A stretch of 16,811 nt of DNA, from positions 1-16,811 of the forward strand of contig CANKLD010000022.1 in NCBI GenBank assembly GCA_947483095.1, read 5' to 3'. The DNA is from Bacteroidota bacterium (GTDB lineage Bacteria > Bacteroidota > Bacteroidia > Flavobacteriales > Flavobacteriaceae). Positions 1 through 6,055 of this stretch are shown one piece after another. The translations under genes were made by a program, and so were the position numbers. Under the pieces are notes generated by a model. The model did no database searches, was not told the DNA's origin, and was given only the letters and a program-made list of their open reading frames with translations. Numbering within the stretch: the stretch's first letter is position 1; each line of letters starts with the position of its first letter.

Positions 1-1988
1 CTTCCGTCAGCCAAATCTTTCAGGGTTTCTGCTTTTTGTTTTGCGGTTCTAAATCGATTTAAATACCCAATAGAAACAGGCATGTCTTTCAATCTTTCTG
101 TGAAAGTTCTGTAATGTTGGTAGGCCAAAATGGTTGTGGGTACTAAAATAGCCACTTGTTTTCCGTTGTCTACGGCTTTAAATGCCGCACGAATAGCCAC
201 CTCCGTTTTTCCAAATCCGACATCACCACAAACCAATCGGTCCATTGGTCGATCGCTTTCCATATCGGCTTTTACTTCTTGCGTTGACTTGGTTTGGTCG
301 GGCGTATCTTCATAAATAAAGGAACTTTCAAGCTCTAATTGCAAATAACTATCGGGACTAAATTGAAATCCTTTTTCCAGCCTTCGCTTGGCATACAACT
401 GAATTAAATTGAACGCAATGTGTTTGACTCGGGCCTTGGTTTTTTGTTTTAAAACCTTCCAAGCATTCGATCCTAGTTTATAAATTTTGGGAGGCGTTCC
501 GTCTTTTCCGTTGAATTTTGAGATTTTGTATAGCGAATGAATGCTCACATAAACGATATCGTTATCAGCATAAACCAGCTTAATTGCTTCTTGGGTTTTG
601 CCTTCCACTTGTATTTTTTGTAAGCCTCCAAACTTTCCAATTCCGTGATCAATATGCGTTACATAATCGCCTACGGATAAATTGGTCAATTCCTGAAGCG
701 TAATGGTTTGCTTTTTGGCATAGCCATTTTTGATGCTGAATTTATGATACCGCTCAAAAATTTGATGATCGGTATAACAAGCAATTTGAAGTTCTTCGTC
801 TATAAATCCTTGAAATAAGGGCAATTTTATGGTATCGTATTGTTTTCTGATACTCTCGTGATTGGCTTCGTCTAAAGTTTGGAAAATATCATGAAAGCGT
901 TTTGCCTGTACATCATTCGAACAAAAAAGATAATTTTTTATTCCATTAAAATGATTGTCATTTAAGTTATTTAACAATAAATCAAACTGCTTATTAAAGG
1001 ATGGCTGCGGTAGAATATGAAATTCAAAAGTTTTATTGGTATTAAAAATGGCTTTGGAACCCAATTCAACTATATTAAAATCGAGTGCTTTTTTTAGAAA
1101 AGACTTTTGATTTAAAAATAATTGCTCGGGAGCAAGGTGTTTAATTTCGCCAGTTAATTTCTTGTAGCCTTCTTCTGCTTTCGCAAATAACGTGTCCAGT
1201 TTTGAAATGAGGCCTTCCGTATTTTGGATAAAAAGTGTTGTATTTGGAGCAATGTAATCGAGAAAACTCTCTCTGTCTTCCTGAAAAAACTTATTTTCTA
1301 CATTTGGAATGATCGTGATTTTATTTTTCTTTTCAATTGATAATTGCGTTTCTACATCAAAACTTCGAATGGAATCCACCTCATTTCCAAAAAATTCTAT
1401 TCGATACGGATTGTCATTAGAAAACGAAAAAACGTCAATAATTCCACCACGAACAGAAAATTCTCCTGGCTCGGTAATGAAATCAACTCTCTTAAATTCA
1501 TATTCAAAAAGTACTTCATTTATAAAATCAATAGAAATTTTATCCCCTACACCCACTTTCAAAGTGTTCTTCTCCAACTCTTTTTTAGTCACTACTTTTT
1601 CAAATAATGATTCTGGATAAGTGACAATTATTGCGGGTTTTTTTCGAGAATTGATTCGGTTTAAAACCTCAGCACGAAGCAAAACATTGGCATTATCCAC
1701 CTCTTCAATTTGGTAGGGAATGCGAAAGGAGCCTGGATAAAAAAGCACTTCTTTGTCTCCAATTAATTGTTCAAGGTCATTTAGATAATAGGCAGCGGCT
1801 TCTTTATCTTCAAAAATCATTAAAAATGGAAGTTCGCTTTTTTGAAAAAGTGAGTTGGCAACAAACGATAACGAAGACCCAATTAACCCCTTAAGGTGAA
1901 TTTTATTTTCTGATTGTTGTAAATTTTCTGCAATTTGACTGACCTTGGCGGCTTTGTCATATTTTTCTTCTGCTACTGATTTGCTCAA
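1..1988 (-). CDS. mfd: Transcription-repair coupling factor Mfd (N-terminal part; runs off the left edge)
   Basis: Mfd is a DNA translocase that displaces stalled RNA polymerase and recruits UvrA to the lesion. About 662 codons are present and the 3' end lies outside the window. Reading the minus strand gives an N-terminal UvrB-like module (IHLKGLIGSSLSFV; FYPGSFRIPYQIEE), then the RNA-polymerase-interacting domain near residue 440 (GDYVTHIDHGIGKFGGL), then the translocase start with Walker A GDVGFGKTEVA near residue 590. The DEEH-type Walker B and the C-terminal domain are cut off. The frame has a stop a few codons upstream and no usable ATG, so the TTG at 1988 (MSKSVAEEKYDK) is the best start. 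It overlaps the end of the upstream lipoprotein gene by 32 nt. Identification is certain; the start is inferred. Confidence 0.95.
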   Translation of the reverse strand, partial: MSKSVAEEKYDKAAKVSQIAENLQQSENKIHLKGLIGSSLSFVANSLFQKSELPFLMIFEDKEAAAYYLNDLEQLIGDKEVLFYPGSFRIPYQIEEVDNANVLLRAEVLNRINSRKKPAIIVTYPESLFEKVVTKKELEKNTLKVGVGDKISIDFINEVLFEYEFKRVDFITEPGEFSVRGGIIDVFSFSNDNPYRIEFFGNEVDSIRSFDVETQLSIEKKNKITIIPNVENKFFQEDRESFLDYIAPNTTLFIQNTEGLISKLDTLFAKAEEGYKKLTGEIKHLAPEQLFLNQKSFLKKALDFNIVELGSKAIFNTNKTFEFHILPQPSFNKQFDLLLNNLNDNHFNGIKNYLFCSNDVQAKRFHDIFQTLDEANHESIRKQYDTIKLPLFQGFIDEELQIACYTDHQIFERYHKFSIKNGYAKKQTITLQELTNLSVGDYVTHIDHGIGKFGGLQKIQVEGKTQEAIKLVYADNDIVYVSIHSLYKISKFNGKDGTPPKIYKLGSNAWKVLKQKTKARVKHIAFNLIQLYAKRRLEKGFQFSPDSYLQLELESSFIYEDTPDQTKSTQEVKADMESDRPMDRLVCGDVGFGKTEVAIRAAFKAVDNGKQVAILVPTTILAYQHYRTFTERLKDMPVSIGYLNRFRTAKQKAETLKDLADG

Positions 1989-2574
1989 TTTTTGGTGAAA
2001 TTTGTCGGGTTGGAATCGCTCTTGAAGTGTCTAACATTTGAATCAAATCGGATTCACCTTCTTCTTTTGGAATGGCACTTTTTCTAACAATTTCATCCAA
2101 TTGTGATTGAAGAGAAATTAATTGAATATTGATTTCAGTTACCAAATTAACTACTTTTTGATCTGGAATTTCATCTAAATTGATAAAAAGATTCAAGGAG
2201 TTTATTTTAGAAATTAAAACTGCGATTCGGCTTTTTACTTCTGGCTTATTGTATGCCATAGGAATATTATTGTTGAGTTCTGCCACTTTTTTAGAAAGTT
2301 CTTTGGCTTTTTTCTGGAAGGCTCCAATGGAACTCTTCGGTTTATTTTTCAATTCCAAGAAAAAAATACGCCATTCCGGCCACATAGCAACCAATCCTTG
2401 TGAAGGTGGATTTATTGGATCGGCATTAAAATTCCAGCCTTTATTTATGTTATTAAAAATGGTCTCTTTCTTTTTGGCATCTTTAGTATTTTCAATTAGG
2501 CGTTGCTCCTTGTTATCTTGACAAGAAAATAGAAGTAAAAATGCCATTAAAAGAACCTTAATTTGAAGTTTCAT
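1957..2574 (-). CDS. Conserved-type lipoprotein of unknown function upstream of mfd
   Basis: The product is 205 residues if it starts at 2574. That start gives a compact signal peptide (MKLQIKVLLMAFLLLFSC) with a lipobox LFSC and lipidated Cys18. A longer frame back to 2640 adds 22 residues that do not look like a signal peptide and would begin upstream of the likely -7 box at 2592-2599. After the lipobox come a Trp-rich stretch (NKGWNF, MWPEW) and a helical, Lys/Glu/Leu-rich body. I do not recognise a named domain. The 3' end overlaps the start of mfd by 32 nt in another frame, so the two are probably co-transcribed and translationally coupled. Expected location is the periplasmic face of a membrane, anchored by lipid. 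Confidence 0.8.
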   Translation of the reverse strand: MKLQIKVLLMAFLLLFSCQDNKEQRLIENTKDAKKKETIFNNINKGWNFNADPINPPSQGLVAMWPEWRIFFLELKNKPKSSIGAFQKKAKELSKKVAELNNNIPMAYNKPEVKSRIAVLISKINSLNLFINLDEIPDQKVVNLVTEINIQLISLQSQLDEIVRKSAIPKEEGESDLIQMLDTSRAIPTRQISPKIEQISSRRKI

Positions 2575-2591
2575 CTTATAAATATTTGATA

Positions 2592-2599
2592 CAAAGTTA
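2592..2599 (-). promoter_or_regulatory. Candidate -7 box for the lipoprotein-mfd operon
   Basis: The minus strand reads TAACTTTG, matching the Bacteroidota -7 consensus TAnnTTTG. It ends 17 nt before the ATG at 2574. I see no TTG at the usual -33 distance, so this is a half-match only. It supports the shorter start of the lipoprotein. Confidence 0.35.
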
Positions 2600-2668
2600 C
2601 AAAGGTAAATTAAGAAATGCGAATTTTGAACAATTCTCATAAAAATGATTTTTAAATTACGAAATCGT

Positions 2669-2676
2669 TATATTTG
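2669..2676 (+). promoter_or_regulatory. Candidate -7 box upstream of the tdh pseudogene
   Basis: The sequence TATATTTG fits TAnnTTTG and lies 17 nt before the ATG at 2694. No clean -33 TTG is seen. If real, the promoter has outlived the reading frame it served. Confidence 0.3.
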
Positions 2677-2693
2677 TAGTTCAAATATCTCAA

Positions 2694-3633
2694 ATGAGCA
2701 CTAAAATTTTAATTATCGGAGCCTGTGGACAAATCGGAACAGAACTAACTCAGAAGTTGAGAGCGATTTATGGAGTGGAAAATGAATTGCTTCTGACATT
2801 TGAAAATTGAATATAGCTGTTGTAAATACAGGCCCTTTTGAAGTTGTGAATGCCTTAGATTTCAATCAAATTCAGCACCTTGTTGAAATTCATAATATCG
2901 ATGAAGTTTATTTGATGGCCACATTATTATCGGCTACAGCTGAAAAAACGCCCTACTTTTGCATGGGATTTAAACATGAATTCACTTTTTCACGTATTAA
3001 ATTTAGCGAAAGCCGGAAAGATAAAAAAATATTTTGGCCTTCAAGTATCGCTGTTTTTGGCCCTACCCCCCAAGAGAAAATACGCCTCAATATACCATAA
3101 TGGAACCGAGTACGGTGTACGGAATTAGCAAGCAAGCTGGTGAAAGATGGAGCGAATATTACCATAATACCTATGGCGTTGATGTGAGAAGCATTCGTTA
3201 TCCAGGGTTAATTAGCTGGTCGTCGCCTCCTGGTGGAGGAACTACAGATTATGCAGTTGATATTTTTTATAAAGCACCTTCGGAGAAAAAATACGATTGT
3301 TTTTTATCCTCTGAAACTAAAATACCAATAATGTATATGTAATATGCAATTGCGGCAACTATCCAAATTATGCAAAGTCCAAAAGAGAAAATTAAAATAC
3401 GTTCTTCCTATAATTTAGCTGCAATAAGTTTTACACCAATAGAAATTGCAGCAGAAATTAAGAAACATGTCCCAGAATTTACGATTACTTATCATCCTGA
3501 TTTTCGTCAAAAGATTGAAGACAGTTGGCCGTCAAGTATCGATGATTGCGTTGCAGGGGAAGACTGGAATTGGAAACACCAATTTGAAATCTCAAGCATG
3601 ACCAAAGAGATATTGGATCATTTGAATAAATAA
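2694..3633 (+). pseudogene. tdh: L-threonine 3-dehydrogenase (SDR/epimerase type), decayed
   Basis: Read across frames, this is a near full-length NAD-dependent threonine dehydrogenase of the short-chain/UDP-galactose-epimerase type known from Flavobacterium. It would oxidise threonine to 2-amino-3-ketobutyrate. Recognisable blocks in order are the nucleotide-binding start [39 protein letters not shown], the catalytic YGISK at about 3118-3132, [11 protein letters not shown] and [16 protein letters not shown], and the C-terminal DSWPSSIDD and DWNWKH. The frame is broken by a 1-nt loss at about 2784, TGA at 2801-2803 where Arg is expected, a net +1 at about 2947-2950, a lost A in the run at 3023-3029, a 1-nt loss at about 3066-3075, and TAA at 3340-3342 where Asp is expected (YMDDA). 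An otherwise conserved Arg near the C-terminus also seems replaced by Gly. Neighbouring genes are intact, which argues against poor sequence quality. Confidence 0.9.
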
Positions 3634-3651
3634 ATCTAATTTATCTCATAC

Positions 3652-3765
3652 CTATTCCATTATATCTAAAGGCTGACAGTCTAAAACTTTACAAATCATC
3701 TCTGAGGTTGAAAACCGAATGGCTTTTGCTTTTTCTGTTTTCAAAATAAAGTTGCTTACTTTTGT
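3652..3765 (-). pseudogene. Relic of a YozG-like Cro/CI (XRE) helix-turn-helix regulator
   Basis: The minus strand between the tdh remnant and bioF has an uninterrupted frame that reads FILKTEKAKAIRFST, then EMICKVLDCQPLDIME and a stop. This closely matches the C-terminal half of small YozG-type Cro/CI DNA-binding proteins, which typically read ILKTGKAKAIRFSTLEAICKALDCQPGDILEY. The first 25-30 residues, including the first helices and a start codon, are absent: the frame runs back into the antisense of bioF without an ATG and stops there. The last codon, expected to be Tyr, is TAG. It is best read as a truncated relic, not a working gene. Confidence 0.75.
3757..3764 (+). promoter_or_regulatory. 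Candidate -7 box for the bioF operon
   Basis: TACTTTTG is identical to the -7 box in front of bioB and fits TAnnTTTG. It ends only 7 nt before the bioF ATG, so the message would have almost no leader. There is no clean TTG at the -33 position. The box lies inside the helix-turn-helix relic. Confidence 0.35.
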
Positions 3766-3771
3766 ATCATT

Positions 3772-4950
3772 ATGAAAAGGTTTCCAAAATCAATAACATT
3801 AAAATTAGAGCAACGCGAGCAAAATAGTTCTTTGCGGAAATTGGCCTTTCCAAATACCTTAATTGATTTTGCTTCCAATGATTACATTGGATTTGCCAAG
3901 TTGGAAACTATTTTCAACGAAACTAATTCGTATTTAATTGAAAATAAAATCATCCAAAATGGCGCAACTGGATCCCGATTATTGTCAGGAAATCATAAAG
4001 TATATGAAAACGCGGAAAATTATATAGCCAAATTTCATCAAGTAGAAAGTGCTTTAATTTTCAATTCTGGTTATGATGCTAATGTTGGATTTTTTTGCGC
4101 CGTTCCTCAGCGCAACGATATTATTTTATTTGACGAATTATCACATGCTTCCATTCGAGACGGAATTCAACTTTCAAATGCTAAATCCTACAAATTTCAA
4201 CATAATGATTTTGAGGATTTAGAACGATTAATCCAAAACCTAAGACCTAAAACCCAAGACCTAAAAAGCATTTACATAGTTACCGAAAGTGTTTTTTCTA
4301 TGGATGGCGACACTCCAAATTTGGAAGAATTGGTACAAATTTCTAACAAATACAATTGCTTTTTAATAGTAGATGAAGCCCACGCTTTAGGAGTTTTTGG
4401 TGATCCCGAAGTTTCGGGAGGAGAAGGATTAGTCCAAATGTTAGGTTTACAAGACGCTGTTTTTGCAAGAATAGTAACTTTCGGAAAAGGGTTGGGTAGT
4501 CATGGTGCGGCTATTTTAGGTAGTCAAAAATTAGTTGATTATTTAATCAATTTTGCAAGAAGTTTTATATATACAACGGGGCTTTCACCACATTCGGTGG
4601 CAACCATTTTAGTGGGGTATCAACATTTAGAAACCGAAAAAAAAGCCCTTCAAAAACTGCGGGAAAACGTTATTCATTTCAATCAAGAAAAAAATATTTT
4701 AGGATTAAATCCTCTTTTTGTGAGAAGTAAATCGGCAATTCAAAGTGCCATTATTCCTGGAAATCTAAAGGTAAAATCAATTGCCCATCAGCTCCAAGAA
4801 AAAGGATTTGATGTAAAAGCCATTCTTTCACCAACAGTTCCTGAAGGTCAAGAACGCCTTCGGTTTTGTTTACACAGTTACAATTCGAAAGAAGAAATCT
4901 CGGAAGTATTGCAATTGTTGAGTATCTTTGTTTTTTTAGCCACTGATTAA
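3772..4950 (+). CDS. bioF: 8-amino-7-oxononanoate synthase (KAPA synthase)
   Basis: BioF is a PLP enzyme that condenses a pimeloyl thioester with alanine to give KAPA, the first committed ring-side step of biotin synthesis. The 392 residues are close to the family length of about 385. Visible landmarks are IDFASNDYIGFAK, GATGSRLLSGNH, the PLP-stacking His block DELSHASIRDG, VTESVFSMDGD, VDEAHALGVFG with Asp201, and the Schiff-base Lys239 in TFGKGLGSHGA. Related 2-amino-3-ketobutyrate ligase is less likely given the N-terminus and the bioD/bioA neighbours. Two oddities stand out: a four-unit heptamer array at 4238-4265 encodes a loop (LRPKTQDLK), and the last residues LATD plus the TAA come from the inverted repeat of the next cassette. 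Confidence 0.93.
   Translation: MKRFPKSITLKLEQREQNSSLRKLAFPNTLIDFASNDYIGFAKLETIFNETNSYLIENKIIQNGATGSRLLSGNHKVYENAENYIAKFHQVESALIFNSGYDANVGFFCAVPQRNDIILFDELSHASIRDGIQLSNAKSYKFQHNDFEDLERLIQNLRPKTQDLKSIYIVTESVFSMDGDTPNLEELVQISNKYNCFLIVDEAHALGVFGDPEVSGGEGLVQMLGLQDAVFARIVTFGKGLGSHGAAILGSQKLVDYLINFARSFIYTTGLSPHSVATILVGYQHLETEKKALQKLRENVIHFNQEKNILGLNPLFVRSKSAIQSAIIPGNLKVKSIAHQLQEKGFDVKAILSPTVPEGQERLRFCLHSYNSKEEISEVLQLLSIFVFLATD
4238..4265 (+). repeat. Heptamer array in bioF (4 x 7 nt)
   Basis: Four consecutive heptamers read ACCTAAG, ACCTAAA, ACCCAAG, ACCTAAA. They lie in the coding frame and encode a polar loop around residues 156-165, just before the strand leading into VTESVFSMDGD. A gain or loss of one unit would shift the frame. 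Confidence 0.85.
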
Positions 4951-4980
4951 ACGGATTTTACAGATATACGCAGATAAAAT
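4936..4980 (+). repeat. Left inverted repeat of the GxxExxY cassette
   Basis: It begins TTAGCCACTGATTAAACGG and continues with short GAT-ending blocks (ACAGAT, GCAGAT). It contains the final bioF codons and stop (TAA at 4948-4950) and ends just before the ATG of the GxxExxY gene. It resembles the dispersed CCACGGAT-type repeats common in flavobacterial genomes. Confidence 0.7.
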
Positions 4981-5382
4981 ATGGGAACTCTATTACACAA
5001 ATCAATCACAGATAAAATTTTGAAAGTTTATTATGAAGTATATAATGAACTAGGTTACGGATTTCTTGAAAAAGTATATCAAAACGCTATGTATTTTGAA
5101 TTGAAATCCTTGGGATATAAAGTGGAAGCCCAAAAGCAAATTAAAGTTTATTACAAAAAGCAACTTGTAGGAGAATATTATTCAGATTTACTAGTTGAAG
5201 ACAAGGTTATAGTTGAATTGAAATCAACGGAATTACTTATGAATGCCCATGTTGCGCAAATAATTAACTATTTAAAAGGGACTCCTATTGAAGTTGGACT
5301 CTTATTAAATTTTGGTGAACAACCAGAATTTAAAAGGTTTATTTATACAAATGACAGAAAAATAAATTTAAAAAATCAGTGA
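4981..5382 (+). CDS. GxxExxY family protein (PDDEXK-like fold)
   Basis: The 133-residue protein carries the family signature GFLEKVY at residues 27-33. A nuclease-like core follows: Asp69 in YYSDLLV, then Glu79-Leu-Lys81 in VIVELKSTE, giving the D...ExK pattern of PDDEXK enzymes. The C-terminal AHVAQIINYLKGTPIEVGLLLNFG is also typical. Length is normal for the family and nothing looks broken. Nuclease activity is suggested by the motif only; the biological role of the family is not established. It has no link to biotin chemistry and sits between bioF and bioD inside inverted repeats, so it looks like an insertion. Its TGA stop lies in the right repeat. Confidence 0.9.
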   Translation: MGTLLHKSITDKILKVYYEVYNELGYGFLEKVYQNAMYFELKSLGYKVEAQKQIKVYYKKQLVGEYYSDLLVEDKVIVELKSTELLMNAHVAQIINYLKGTPIEVGLLLNFGEQPEFKRFIYTNDRKINLKNQ

Positions 5383-5414
5383 AAATCTGTTTTATCCGTT
5401 TTATCCGTGGCTAA
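5370..5414 (-). repeat. Right inverted repeat of the GxxExxY cassette
   Basis: Reverse-complemented it begins TTAGCCACGGATAAAACGG, matching the left repeat. On the plus strand it holds two tandem TTTTATCCG units, the stop of the GxxExxY gene and the GTG used to start bioD. Confidence 0.7.
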
Positions 5415-6039
5415 TAAGAAAAAATTATTTATTACAGGAATATCAACCGACGTAGGAAAAACAATCGCCTCAGCAATAATAACAGAAGCGCTTGAGGCCG
5501 ATTATTGGAAACCCATTCAAGCGGGAGATTTAAACCATTCTGATAGTCATTTTGTTAAGTCAAACATCAAAAGTCAAAAGTCAAAAATTTTCCCAAATGC
5601 CTATCAATTTAATACTCCCGCAAGTCCACATTTAGCTGCTGAATTGGACGGAATTACTATAGATTTAAAAAATATAATTGAACCAAAAACAAATAATCAC
5701 CTTGTTATTGAAGGTGCTGGCGGACTATTTGTACCCTTAAATAAAACTGATTTTGTCATCGATTTAATTCAACCTGATTATAAAGTGATCGTTGTTTCTC
5801 GCCATTATTTGGGAAGTATCAACCATACTTTATTGACTATTGAAGCGTTGAAAAATAGAAAAATAAATATTGTTGGAATTATTTTTAATGGCAATGAAAA
5901 CCGTCCAACAGAAACTATAATTTTGAATACAACGCAACTAAAATGCATTGGTAGAATTGAGGAAGAGCCCTATTTCGATTACAATGTGATTTCAGAATAT
6001 GCCGATTTGTTTAGAGATAACTTAATGGCAATTGAATAA
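5407..6039 (+). CDS. bioD: Dethiobiotin synthetase
   Basis: BioD closes the ureido ring of dethiobiotin from DAPA, CO2 and ATP. The 210 residues show the P-loop GISTDVGKT (residues 11-19), the substrate-binding YWKPIQAGD with Lys35, and EGAGGLFVPL starting at Glu102, followed by VVSRHYLGSINHTLLTIEAL. No ATG is available; the frame opens at GTG 5407 inside the right repeat of the GxxExxY cassette, so the native start was probably overwritten by the insertion. A heptamer array at 5557-5584 encodes SNIKSQKSK in the middle of the protein. The stop is 16 nt before bioA, consistent with one operon. Confidence 0.93.
   Translation: MANKKKLFITGISTDVGKTIASAIITEALEADYWKPIQAGDLNHSDSHFVKSNIKSQKSKIFPNAYQFNTPASPHLAAELDGITIDLKNIIEPKTNNHLVIEGAGGLFVPLNKTDFVIDLIQPDYKVIVVSRHYLGSINHTLLTIEALKNRKINIVGIIFNGNENRPTETIILNTTQLKCIGRIEEEPYFDYNVISEYADLFRDNLMAIE
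5557..5584 (+). repeat. Heptamer array in bioD (4 x 7 nt)
   Basis: The units read AAGTCAA, ACATCAA, AAGTCAA, AAGTCAA. The array is in the coding frame near residues 51-60. The last two units are identical and adjacent, so slippage by one unit (a frameshift) is conceivable. Confidence 0.85.
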
Positions 6040-6055
6040 TAAATAAAACAATTAA

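Larger units (their letters stand above)
4936..5414. mobile_element. GxxExxY cassette bounded by imperfect inverted repeats
   Basis: A 479-bp unit between bioF and bioD holds one small gene and is closed at both ends by related sequences in opposite orientation (4936-4980 and 5370-5414). About 35 of 45 positions match when one end is reverse-complemented. The outer edges reach into the neighbouring genes: the left end encodes the last codons and stop of bioF, the right end the GTG start of bioD. No transposase or target duplication is seen, so 'mobile' is inferred from the structure and from the out-of-place gene. Confidence 0.6.

Noticed and set aside
1309..1620. Plus-strand frames inside mfd
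   Set aside because: They are antisense shadows of strongly conserved Mfd coding sequence.
2575..2640. 22-codon N-terminal extension of the lipoprotein
   Set aside because: It hides the signal peptide and lies across and upstream of the likely promoter.
2694..3633. Three or four separate small genes in the tdh region
   Set aside because: The fragments join into one family protein in order, so they are pieces of a single broken gene.
3772..4950. Possible 2-amino-3-ketobutyrate ligase (kbl), because a tdh relic is adjacent
   Set aside because: The N-terminus and the bioD and bioA neighbours fit BioF; adjacency to the tdh relic is better explained by local decay.
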